A stretch of 64,000 nucleotides of DNA from Pseudoflavonifractor sp. (GTDB lineage Bacteria; Bacteroidota; Bacteroidia; Bacteroidales; Muribaculaceae), in contig JAMPAQ010000001.1 in the NCBI GenBank assembly GCA_023667145.1, forward strand, positions 414,505 through 478,504, written 5' to 3'. Positions within the stretch are counted from its first letter, which is position 1; every line of letters begins with the position of its first letter. Under the pieces are notes generated by a model. It did not search any database. It saw only the letters and a program-made list of their open reading frames with translations, and was not told where the DNA came from. The position numbers were made by a program, and so were the translations under genes. Positions 1 through 7,734 of this stretch are shown here, one piece after another.

Positions 1-234
1 CGTGGACACCGCAAACTCGGCCATTGCACCTCTCGTGGAGTCATATCACTCAGCTACGCCCTCATCTTCTTGCCCACCGAGCTCCGCGACTACGTCATCT
101 ACCACGAACTCGCCCACCTCACCGAGATGAACCACGGCCCCCGCTTCCATCGCCTCTGCGACCAATACTGCAACGGCCACGAGCATACCCTCGCTACCCG
201 CCTCCGCACTCACCCCTGGCCCCTCCTCCTCTAA
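1..234 (+). CDS. YgjP/SprT-like zinc metallopeptidase, C-terminal part
   Basis: The frame beginning at base 1 is open to a TAA at 232-234, giving 77 residues of a protein whose start lies outside the window. It contains YVIYHELAHLTEMNHGPRFH, which holds the zinc-binding HExxH motif (HELAH) followed by the N-H-G-P-x-F segment typical of the YgjP/WLM group (DUF45). The glutamate of HELAH would be catalytic, and the later His in PRFH is the usual third zinc ligand region. The substrate of this family is not established. Base composition is GC-rich, unlike the AT-rich genes that follow, so this gene probably belongs to the resident chromosome and marks the left edge of the island. The family call is firm; the physiological role is unknown. 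Confidence 0.8.
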   Translation, partial: RGHRKLGHCTSRGVISLSYALIFLPTELRDYVIYHELAHLTEMNHGPRFHRLCDQYCNGHEHTLATRLRTHPWPLLL

Positions 235-308
235 CCCACCACTAATCCAACATATTGTGACAATTAATAAAGCATATCATACTATAATCCATTTTCCAAT
301 ACTTATGC

Positions 309-316
309 TATCTTTG
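309..316 (+). promoter_or_regulatory. Bacteroidota -7 box TATCTTTG for the helicase gene
   Basis: TATCTTTG matches the Bacteroidota primary sigma -7 consensus TAnnTTTG and lies about 50 bases before the helicase start. The -33 region is weak (a T-rich run near 291-296). It shows that the AT-rich island has its own promoter rather than being read from the upstream metallopeptidase. Confidence 0.55.
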
Positions 317-365
317 CACAGGTGAATTTTCTCTATGCAAAACATATTTCAATTGTAGGTGCGAC

Positions 366-3200
366 ATGTCTATATTCAGTAGATTCTTCGGTTCTAAAAA
401 ATCTAAGGTCTCCGAACAGGGAGGAAACGGAACCCCAATCATAAACCAGCTATTAGATTTTGAATGTCAAATTGTTGACTTACTCTCCAAAGACATATTT
501 ATCGCTCGTAGTGATTACGCGCATCTTAAGGAGTCATTTTCTGTATTATACAATAAGTTCAAGACTTTGCAGGACTCAGATACTTTGGATTATTTTTGTA
601 AGAAAGAGAAGATTGTTATAGACAACGCCAACTCTTTTATCAACTCTTACGAGAATCTATTTATCTCCAATAATTCAGATATAATACAGCAGCATAACAA
701 TAAGTTTCTACGAGACCACTTAGAATATGACAGACTGTATTTAGACAAAATCTTAAAAGAAATTGACCCTAAGATAAACCTTGATGAGGAACAACGGAGA
801 GTCGTATTGTCCGATGAAGACTATACTCTTGTAATAGCAGGAGCGGGAGCAGGTAAGACAACTACCGTTGCGGCAAAGGTCAAGTATCTTGTCGAGAAAA
901 AGAATATTTCTCCAGACCAAATACTGGTTATCTCATTTACTAACAAGGCCGTTGGCGAATTACGGGATAAAATCAACAAAAGCCTTGGAATCAAATGTCC
1001 CATAACGACATTTCATAAAACCGGCTATGCGATTTTACGTCGCCAAGACAATGCCAGCAACAAGACAATTGTTGACCAAGGCTTTATGTACAACGTAATA
1101 AACAACTATCTTAAAGGGACGATACTTGAGAATCCAGAATTGGTCGACAAATTAATCCTATTCTTTGGGACTTATTTTGATGCGCCGTTTGAGGGGAAAG
1201 ATCTCAACGACTTCTTCAACTACATCAAAAAGGCGAATTTTTCAACCTTACGCAGTAATATGTCAGAATATGTTGAAGAAATCACAGACAAACGCACAGG
1301 CAAACATATCAGTATAACCTATGAGACATTACGATCTGCTCAAGAGGTACTCATCGCTAACTTTTTATACCTCAATGGCATAGATTATACCTACGAGAAA
1401 GTATACCCATACAACATCCTACGTTCCCTCAAACCATACACTCCCGATTTCACCATAACCCAAGATGAGAAGACAGCATATATTGAGCATTTCGGAATCA
1501 CACAGGATGGCAAGAACAATCGATACAACGAAGACCAATTGGCTCGTTACAAAAAGGAAATAAACGATAAAATTACACTTCATCGCCGACATGAGACAGA
1601 CCTTATCTACACATTTTCATCATACGATGACGGCATGGATATGCTGACACACCTGAAGGAGGATCTCCAAAATCACGGCTTCACCTTGCACCCACGAGAT
1701 ACGCGAGAGGTGTTTGAGAAAATTGTAAGTACTGAAGAGAACCGATACATATCACGATTGGTAAAATTGGTCTGCACATTTATCCAAAATTTCAAGACGA
1801 ACGACTATTCTTCGGATGATTTCTACAATTTCATTTCAACTACAGGCAATGAGCGTAACAAGCTGTTCCTAAATATCTGTGAGCGCTGCTACCATGAATA
1901 TTCAAAATGCCTTAAAGAAAAAAACGCGATTGATTTTGAAGACATGATCAATGATTCCGCAAAAATCATTCGTGAGGAGAAACTTAATGGCACTCGCCTC
2001 GATTTCAAATATATCATCGTTGATGAGTACCAAGACATATCTCGACAACGATTTAATCTGACAAAGGAATTAAGCAAACTATGCAATGCCAAAATTATAG
2101 CTGTCGGTGACGACTGGCAATCTATATACGCCTACGCAGGGTCTGATATCCGTTTATTTACCGATTTCAAGAGTACTTTTGGTTACGGCTTGGAGCTTCG
2201 TATCACAAAGACATATCGCAATGCTCAGGAAGTGATAGACATTGCCGGTGGCTTTATTCAAAAGAACACGTCACAGCTACAAAAAAGCCTGATATCACCA
2301 AAGAGGATAGACCGTCCAATAATCATACAGACGTACACTGAAAATGTGGATAGGAAGAAATATAAGGGTAAAGGCGGCAAGTTCTACCTACTCGGTCAAA
2401 CCGTAGAGAAAATCATGTCTGAAATTCTTGATGAGAACCCAAAATCATCCATCCTGTTGCTCGGCAGATACGGATTCGATGGTTTTAACTTGACAAAATC
2501 ATCGGATTTCAAGTATTGGGAAAAGACCGGTCGTATTACTTCAAAGACTTTTAGTGACATTGAGATGGAATTTATGACAGTACATAGAGCCAAGGGATTA
2601 GGATATGACAATGTCATTATCATTAATGCCATTGATGCTGTATATGGTTTTCCATCACAGATTCAAGATGACCCAGTGCTGAAATATGTAGTCCGGGATG
2701 ACTGTGCTGATATTGGATATGCAGAGGAACGCCGCTTATTCTATGTAGCGCTTACACGAACTAAGAATCGGGTTTACATCGTCACACCACAACAGAGGCC
2801 CTCTATATTCGTCAGAGAATTAATCGCGGACTATCCGAATGTTATATTGCGGGGGGAGATTGATGATATCTATCCTCAATTAAACGATATCAAGCATTGT
2901 CCCGTCTGTGGATACCCATTACTGTTTAGATACAAGAAATCTTATGGGTTACGGCTGTGGATGTGCACAAACGAGCCTGAGATATGCGATTTTATGACCA
3001 ACAATATAAACGGAGGGGATCTGCCTATAATAAAATGCGACAGCTGTAAGGACGGCTATCTTATCATAAAGGAAGGTGGCAATTTCGGACCATTTCTCGG
3101 TTGTACCAACTATAAAAAAGACAACACTGGATGCGACCGACGTATGACACGAGACTACTATCTTAGATATAGGGACATGAGGTCGAGGGAGAATCTATGA
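366..3200 (+). CDS. UvrD/Rep-type superfamily 1 helicase with inserted PD-(D/E)XK-like domain and C-terminal zinc fingers
   Basis: A 944-residue SF1 helicase. Walker A is GAGAGKT at about 159-165, the DExx box is DEYQD at 553-557, motif III is GDDWQSIYAYAG at 581-592, motif V is TVHRAKGLGYD near 738-748 and motif VI is YVALTRTKNR near 793-802. Between the first helicase segments, residues about 325-420 look like a restriction-endonuclease fold: E327, PDF at 360-362 and IEHFG at 373-377. The usual E-x-K lysine is not evident there, since E374 is followed by H-F. The C-terminus has two Cys4 fingers of topoisomerase type, CPVCG at 845 with C867/C874, and CDSC at 891 with C913/C923. This architecture resembles helicase IV (HelD)-like proteins. 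DNA repair or defence is plausible; no partner complex is known. The gene is AT-rich relative to its surroundings, which suggests transfer. Confidence 0.85.
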   Translation: MSIFSRFFGSKKSKVSEQGGNGTPIINQLLDFECQIVDLLSKDIFIARSDYAHLKESFSVLYNKFKTLQDSDTLDYFCKKEKIVIDNANSFINSYENLFISNNSDIIQQHNNKFLRDHLEYDRLYLDKILKEIDPKINLDEEQRRVVLSDEDYTLVIAGAGAGKTTTVAAKVKYLVEKKNISPDQILVISFTNKAVGELRDKINKSLGIKCPITTFHKTGYAILRRQDNASNKTIVDQGFMYNVINNYLKGTILENPELVDKLILFFGTYFDAPFEGKDLNDFFNYIKKANFSTLRSNMSEYVEEITDKRTGKHISITYETLRSAQEVLIANFLYLNGIDYTYEKVYPYNILRSLKPYTPDFTITQDEKTAYIEHFGITQDGKNNRYNEDQLARYKKEINDKITLHRRHETDLIYTFSSYDDGMDMLTHLKEDLQNHGFTLHPRDTREVFEKIVSTEENRYISRLVKLVCTFIQNFKTNDYSSDDFYNFISTTGNERNKLFLNICERCYHEYSKCLKEKNAIDFEDMINDSAKIIREEKLNGTRLDFKYIIVDEYQDISRQRFNLTKELSKLCNAKIIAVGDDWQSIYAYAGSDIRLFTDFKSTFGYGLELRITKTYRNAQEVIDIAGGFIQKNTSQLQKSLISPKRIDRPIIIQTYTENVDRKKYKGKGGKFYLLGQTVEKIMSEILDENPKSSILLLGRYGFDGFNLTKSSDFKYWEKTGRITSKTFSDIEMEFMTVHRAKGLGYDNVIIINAIDAVYGFPSQIQDDPVLKYVVRDDCADIGYAEERRLFYVALTRTKNRVYIVTPQQRPSIFVRELIADYPNVILRGEIDDIYPQLNDIKHCPVCGYPLLFRYKKSYGLRLWMCTNEPEICDFMTNNINGGDLPIIKCDSCKDGYLIIKEGGNFGPFLGCTNYKKDNTGCDRRMTRDYYLRYRDMRSRENL

Positions 3201-3226
3201 TTAATTACGCGATAAACCTGTTGCCC

Positions 3227-3258
3227 CTTGGTTTACAAATTTATTTTAGATAAATTTG
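3227..3258 (+). promoter_or_regulatory. Promoter with overlapping inverted repeat before the two-TM gene
   Basis: TAAATTTG at 3251-3258 fits the TAnnTTTG -7 box, with CTTG at 3227-3230 exactly 20 bases upstream as a degenerate -33 element. The -7 box is also the right arm of a perfect inverted repeat, AAATTTAT (3237-3244) and ATAAATTT (3250-3257) with a 5-base loop. It could act as an operator or only as a weak hairpin after the helicase gene. It implies that the two-TM gene has its own transcript. Confidence 0.5.
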
Positions 3259-3280
3259 CGTAAAGCAAATCATTATACAC

Positions 3281-4207
3281 ATGAACCTTAAAGACATTTT
3301 CTCCATAGACCATTTACGCACAAGCGCAGCCTGGATGTTCCTTATTTTAGGAATAGGATGTTACTATTTCGGATACTTCCAGATATCGTCTGACTCAGTG
3401 TGGCGTGAAATTGTGATTAAGATTGGCGATGTTCTTATAATTGGAGTCATCCTTGGATTTGTGACCAATGCCGCCCAATTTCTGGGTATTTTCAAGAAAG
3501 ATTTACAAGACATCATCTACGGAAAAGAGTTCCTAAGACAACGCAAGGACATCACACCCCTATGGGAAACGGTCTCCAAACAGATGTTCAAGGAAAAATT
3601 TCCCTCTATTCACACTGACTTCCTCAACGTCATACGTGGCTACTTCCCCAAAGACGAGGTGAGCTTCTATAATGATTATGAGACCAACATGACCATTGAA
3701 TGGATGGACAAGGATAAAGGGGTGATCAAGGTTACTGATAACGTATCGTTTGACTTGATTGCCGAGAGCGAGAAAGAATTCAAATACCCGCTGAAATCAT
3801 GGCTTAGAATAGGAGATGACCAATATCAGAACAAGATAGATAATTTCACGGTAAACGGCAAATCACCCAATATCGGGCAAGGAAAGACGTACCGCGAAGA
3901 CGATAACATCTGCCACGAACACCATATCCCGATGAAGGGTGCGACAAAATACACCATTAAATACACCCGCACCAAGATCTATAATATAAACGAGGATTAC
4001 TATATCGGTTTCCGGGCAAAATTTATCGTAAACAGGCTTAGGGTCTGCCTCGATTATCCTGATGATTTGGACGTGATATTCACTTGTCGTGGTACTCAAG
4101 AAGATTTTGAAGGTGTTAAAAAATCAAAATGCTGCATCGAAAAGAAATATAAAGGCGTTATTTTACCAAGACAAGGTTTTATATTTGCAATTAGAATCAA
4201 TAAATAG
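3281..4207 (+). CDS. Unknown protein, two N-terminal membrane segments plus soluble C-terminal domain
   Basis: A 308-residue protein I do not recognise. Two hydrophobic segments lie near residues 16-33 and 48-68, separated by a short charged stretch. They are followed by a charged helical linker (IIYGKEFLRQRKDITPLWE) and a roughly 200-residue soluble region rich in aromatic and alternating hydrophobic residues, probably mostly beta structure. There is no signal peptide with a cleavage site, so it is likely an inner-membrane protein with its large domain in the cytoplasm. It follows the helicase by 80 bases on the same strand and shares its AT-rich composition. The two-TM plus sensor/effector layout resembles membrane effectors of defence systems, but that is only an analogy. 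It may also be an independent cargo gene. Confidence 0.6.
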   Translation: MNLKDIFSIDHLRTSAAWMFLILGIGCYYFGYFQISSDSVWREIVIKIGDVLIIGVILGFVTNAAQFLGIFKKDLQDIIYGKEFLRQRKDITPLWETVSKQMFKEKFPSIHTDFLNVIRGYFPKDEVSFYNDYETNMTIEWMDKDKGVIKVTDNVSFDLIAESEKEFKYPLKSWLRIGDDQYQNKIDNFTVNGKSPNIGQGKTYREDDNICHEHHIPMKGATKYTIKYTRTKIYNINEDYYIGFRAKFIVNRLRVCLDYPDDLDVIFTCRGTQEDFEGVKKSKCCIEKKYKGVILPRQGFIFAIRINK

Positions 4208-4306
4208 GTATAGCTATGAACATACTCTATAACGACACCGAGGGTTAATTTCTCGGCAGAAGTTTACCTCCCCTCTTTTTTTGAATACAAATACCGTATA
4301 TAACCA

Positions 4307-4333
4307 AGGGGCTGCGCCATCGACGCAGCCCCT
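4307..4333 (-). terminator. Hairpin terminator of the deoC transcript
   Basis: AGGGGCTGCG (4307-4316) pairs perfectly with CGCAGCCCCT (4324-4333) around a 7-base loop. It sits 37 bases after the deoC stop codon. On the plus strand it is followed by AAAATTTTAT, so it may work in both directions and separate the AT-rich island from the housekeeping run. Confidence 0.75.
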
Positions 4334-4369
4334 AAAATTTTATTGGCCAATTTCACGGCGCGTGGAGGG

Positions 4370-5254
4370 TCAGAAAAACTTGGTCTCGGCACCGAGGATG
4401 TCAGAGAGCAGGTTGTTGGCAAGGCGTGACGCTCCGATGCGGAAGTAGGTGTTGTCGAGCCAGCCATCGCCAAGCACTTCCTTGACTATGGTGTAGTACT
4501 TGACTGCATCCTCTGTCGTGGCGACACCACCGGCGGCCTTGAAACCGATCATTGTCCCAGTCTTGTCAAAATATTCCTTGATACACTGGCACATCACGTA
4601 TGCAGCCTCAAGCGAGGCTCCGGGATACTCCTTGCCGGTCGAGGTCTTCAAGAAATCGGCACCGCTGTACATCGACAGTATCGAGGCGGCACGGATATTC
4701 TCAGCCGTCTTGAGCGCCCCGGTCTCAAGTATCACTTTCATCCGCGCACGACGGCACGAGTGCTTCACCTCGGTCATCTCGTCACACAGCTCCTCGTAGT
4801 CGCCATCGTTAAACAGGCCGAGATTCATCACAATATCTATCTCATCAGCGCCCCCCTCGACAGCAAGTGCCGTCTCGGCAACCTTTACTTCGGGGAATGT
4901 CTGCGATGACGGAAATCCCGCCGACACACACGCGATGTCGACCTGCGACACCTCCAGCACTTGACGTACCACATCGGCAAACACGGGATAGACACATATC
5001 GCCGCCACGTTGGGCAGCTCGGGATGTTCCTCCTCAAAGTCGTTCACGCGCTTTGTAAACTGTGCCACCGAGTCGGGCGAATCGGTCGATTTGAGTGTCG
5101 TAAGGTCAATACAATTGAAAATCTTCTTGTACACGTCAGGAGTCTTGTTCTCCTCAAGGTGTTCCGACAATATCTTGTCGATGGCAGCCTTTACAGCTGC
5201 GTCATCGGTCGTCACCGACGAGGCCGCGATGGCATCTCTATATTTATCACTCAT
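4370..5254 (-). CDS. deoC: Deoxyribose-phosphate aldolase
   Basis: 294 residues. Class I aldolase that splits 2-deoxyribose 5-phosphate into glyceraldehyde 3-phosphate and acetaldehyde in deoxynucleoside catabolism. The Schiff-base lysine is K203 in DFLKTSTGK, the assisting lysine is K239 in GFKAAGGVAT, and the catalytic aspartate is D140 in DEIDIVMN. These three motifs align with E. coli K167, K201 and D102. The protein is longer than the roughly 220-260-residue enzymes of many bacteria because of an N-terminal helical extension. It is the last gene of the leftward mnmG-to-deoC group but has its own promoter at 5286-5316 and ends at a hairpin. The start is ATG, about 30 bases after the -7 box. 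Confidence 0.95.
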   Translation of the reverse strand: MSDKYRDAIAASSVTTDDAAVKAAIDKILSEHLEENKTPDVYKKIFNCIDLTTLKSTDSPDSVAQFTKRVNDFEEEHPELPNVAAICVYPVFADVVRQVLEVSQVDIACVSAGFPSSQTFPEVKVAETALAVEGGADEIDIVMNLGLFNDGDYEELCDEMTEVKHSCRRARMKVILETGALKTAENIRAASILSMYSGADFLKTSTGKEYPGASLEAAYVMCQCIKEYFDKTGTMIGFKAAGGVATTEDAVKYYTIVKEVLGDGWLDNTYFRIGASRLANNLLSDILGAETKFF

Positions 5255-5285
5255 AACAGTTATATGTGTTTATTGGTTAGACATA

Positions 5286-5316
5286 CAAATATACACCTTT
5301 ATCGCATAACGGCAAT
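5286..5316 (-). promoter_or_regulatory. deoC promoter
   Basis: Read on the minus strand, TATATTTG (5286-5293) fits the -7 consensus TAnnTTTG, and ATTG (5313-5316) lies 19 bases upstream as a -33 element. The start codon of deoC is about 30 bases downstream. The remaining bases up to 5486 show no gene. Confidence 0.65.
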
Positions 5317-5486
5317 CCCGATGCGGCGCATCATTTGCAATGCCGATAATTTTTATCATGGTCGCTCATCCACGACCACACACTACAACACTTCCGCAGG
5401 GATTAATGTTGATATAATCTATCGGCACGCAGACGCGATGTCATCTATCGGCGCATTGCTAAGGGCGTCACGTACCGCCAACGCCG

Positions 5487-5840
5487 TCACTCCCCACGGC
5501 TCAGCTTCGGGTTATCCCGGTGGCGGCGAGAGTCACGGCGTGTCTTCTTGTCGATATTGTCGGCAAACGCCCGCTCCAGATCCACTCCCGTTTGATTGGC
5601 GATGGCCATCGTCACCCAAAGCAGGTCGGCAAGCTCGTCGGCGAGATTATCCTCCTCGCCCGGCTTAAACGATTGGTCACCATAGCGGCGGGCCATCACA
5701 CGGGCCACCTCGCCTGTCTCCTCGGCCAGCACGGCCATATTGGTCAGGGGGGAGAAATATCTCACCCCAACACTCCTGATCCATTCATCGACCATACGTT
5801 GCGCCTCACGCAGCGTCAGCGTGCCATCTGCTATCTCCAT
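5487..5840 (-). CDS. MazG-like nucleotide pyrophosphohydrolase
   Basis: 117 residues from the chosen start. An all-alpha NTP pyrophosphohydrolase of the MazG/iMazG group, which hydrolyses non-canonical or excess (d)NTPs to monophosphate and pyrophosphate. The metal-binding helices are visible as AEETGEVARV and ADELADLLWV, giving the E-E-x2-E then E-x2-D pattern. An upstream ATG (5865-5867) lies inside dtd. I chose the ATG at 5838-5840 because CAAGGAG sits seven bases before it, overlapping the dtd stop region. The tight spacing (4 bases after dtd) indicates co-transcription and likely translational coupling with dtd. The exact nucleotide substrate cannot be read from the sequence. Confidence 0.88.
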   Translation of the reverse strand: MEIADGTLTLREAQRMVDEWIRSVGVRYFSPLTNMAVLAEETGEVARVMARRYGDQSFKPGEEDNLADELADLLWVTMAIANQTGVDLERAFADNIDKKTRRDSRRHRDNPKLSRGE

Positions 5841-5844
5841 ACTG

Positions 5845-6297
5845 TCACTCCTTGAGATGAGAATCAATTATTATCGTCACAGGCCCGTCATTGACAAGCG
5901 ACACCTTCATGTCAGCGCCAAACACGCCACGCGCCACGTCGCGGCCAAGCATTTGACCCACCATGTCGCAATATGCCTCATACAGCGGTACGGCCACATC
6001 ATGTCCGGCAGCACGTATATACGAAGGCCGGTTGCCCTTGCGGGTCGATGCCGTCAATGAGAACTGGGACACGGCGAGTATCTCGCCTGAGATGTCGGCG
6101 ACCGAGAGATTCATCACACCGTTGTCATCGTCAAAGACTCGGAGTGCCACGGTCTTTGCGGCCAACCATCTCACGTCGTCCATCGTGTCACCATGTTCTA
6201 CCCCAACAAGCACCATCAGCCCACGGCCCGTACTGCCGACAGTCTCGCCGTCGATGCTCACCGATGAAGCGCTCACGCGTTGTATCACCAATCTCAT
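5845..6297 (-). CDS. dtd: D-aminoacyl-tRNA deacylase
   Basis: 150 residues, the normal length of DTD. It removes D-amino acids (and glycine mischarged on tRNA-Ala) from tRNA in the cytoplasm. Both family signatures are present: SQFSL near residue 97, which carries the active-site threonine/serine region, and NDGPVTI near the C-terminus, which holds the Gly-cisPro-type substrate-recognition strand (here GPVT, as in bacterial enzymes). The start ATG begins MRLVIQRVS, the conserved N-terminus. The gene lies 25 bases after the C10 protease gene on the same strand and is directly followed by the MazG-like gene. Confidence 0.95.
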   Translation of the reverse strand: MRLVIQRVSASSVSIDGETVGSTGRGLMVLVGVEHGDTMDDVRWLAAKTVALRVFDDDNGVMNLSVADISGEILAVSQFSLTASTRKGNRPSYIRAAGHDVAVPLYEAYCDMVGQMLGRDVARGVFGADMKVSLVNDGPVTIIIDSHLKE

Positions 6298-6322
6298 ATC
6301 GCGTATGCAAATTAGATATTTT

Positions 6323-7681
6323 TCAGATTTTAATTTTTCTCACCTTGCTGCCGACTGCTATAAGGTAGACACCCGGACTAAGTTCCCGTGATTGGACGCG
6401 CCGAGAGTCCAATTTTTCGACCAACCGGCCATCCACATCATAAATATTAGCTTCTCGTGATGTGTCAATGAGCCTTATGCAGCCGCTATCAACCAAGAAA
6501 TCAGTGCTTTCGCCAATTATATCAGCGACTTTTGACATCGATGGAAAAATCTCATTCTGTGTAACAGTGATAAAAAAGGAGCTTATGGCATCAATTCGTG
6601 TCATTTTTACCGGTCGCCACTCCTCGCTGCTCGACATGCGGTAAACAGGCGTGGCCATGAAGTTGCCCTCAAACTCAAACTCAAATCCATCTACCCGAAA
6701 GTCGGCAAGCGAGACATACCTGTTGTCGGGGAGACGGAGCGACTGTCCGCTAACGTATGACACCCGACCGGCATCATCGGTAAGCCTAAGCCCGAATGTC
6801 ACCCTCGGTGCAGTCCCCGTAAAGTTACGCACATCGACATTGACCTGCAACTCGCCGTCATCTCGGCTGACTGCTTCGCCGGCGACCGACACCCCGGGCG
6901 AACATACCATCCAGCTATCTATGCCCGACGGCGTGGAGGGATAGAATATCATCGCCGACTGTCCGTAGACATATGGCGTGAGGTTGGACAGGCTGTAGTA
7001 GCCACCGCCGTTGCCAAATCCCCAGTTGACATGCACGTACCCACGCTTATCGTATCCATCGATGACAAATGCGTGTCCCGCATACGACGACGTGTATCCA
7101 CCATAATACACAGGGTATCCGGCGGCTATGGCTCCAAGCACAAGTTCGTTCCACACGCTGTCGTCAAAATACTCCCTGTCGGCAAGCACCGACACGTCAG
7201 AGTAGCCGAAGTAATCAATCGCCGCACGGTAGGCATCGTCAATATACGCGCCGCTCGCCGGCGAATACTCCGCGTCGGCAGCCACACCACACTGGTACAT
7301 GATTGTCGCTACAGCATCGGCCTGGGCATCGGTATAAGAGCCGTAACGATAACGGTCGAGCATCAAGTCCCACTGATACTCCGTAGAGCCAAAGTCAGCA
7401 GTCAATATCTCCGATCTCCCGCCATAGCTCCATCTGATGGACTTTTGGCCGGTACCCCTCGCGGGATAGCTGTGATAGCGCATCACCTGAGCCATCGCCG
7501 TGGCTACGCAGCTCGTCTTACACCGTCGGCCATCGGCATACTCGGGACAAAGGTTATTGTAAGGCGCGTCCTGGCCCCACTCGGTCGACATAAGCGGCGC
7601 GACCGACTCGGGTATATCTTCCGCAAGCGCCACTCCTCCCATCAGGGAGGCGGCTGCCAACATCAATACTTTTCTCATCAT
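6323..7681 (-). CDS. Secreted C10 (streptopain-like) cysteine protease with C-terminal sorting-type tail
   Basis: 452 residues. A signal peptide of about 20 residues ends at GVALA-ED. The catalytic Cys is C58 in SCVATAMAQVMRYH and the catalytic His is H203 in AGHAFVIDGYD, followed by HVNWGFGNGGGYY, which carries the conserved W. This is the C10 family that includes SpeB, interpain and the Bfp proteases. The mature enzyme begins almost directly at the peptidase domain (PLMSTEWGQDAPYNNLCP). The inhibitory propeptide of about 100 residues that many C10 members carry is therefore absent or replaced. After a beta-sandwich region the protein ends in NIYDVDGRLVEKL...SPGVYLIAVGS...KIKI, which resembles a type A type-IX-secretion sorting domain. 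It interrupts a housekeeping run between uvrC and dtd. Confidence 0.88.
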   Translation of the reverse strand: MMRKVLMLAAASLMGGVALAEDIPESVAPLMSTEWGQDAPYNNLCPEYADGRRCKTSCVATAMAQVMRYHSYPARGTGQKSIRWSYGGRSEILTADFGSTEYQWDLMLDRYRYGSYTDAQADAVATIMYQCGVAADAEYSPASGAYIDDAYRAAIDYFGYSDVSVLADREYFDDSVWNELVLGAIAAGYPVYYGGYTSSYAGHAFVIDGYDKRGYVHVNWGFGNGGGYYSLSNLTPYVYGQSAMIFYPSTPSGIDSWMVCSPGVSVAGEAVSRDDGELQVNVDVRNFTGTAPRVTFGLRLTDDAGRVSYVSGQSLRLPDNRYVSLADFRVDGFEFEFEGNFMATPVYRMSSSEEWRPVKMTRIDAISSFFITVTQNEIFPSMSKVADIIGESTDFLVDSGCIRLIDTSREANIYDVDGRLVEKLDSRRVQSRELSPGVYLIAVGSKVRKIKI

Positions 7682-7734
7682 ATCTTACGATTGTATATAT
7701 CCTTGATTACACAATATATGCCGACATTGTTCCG

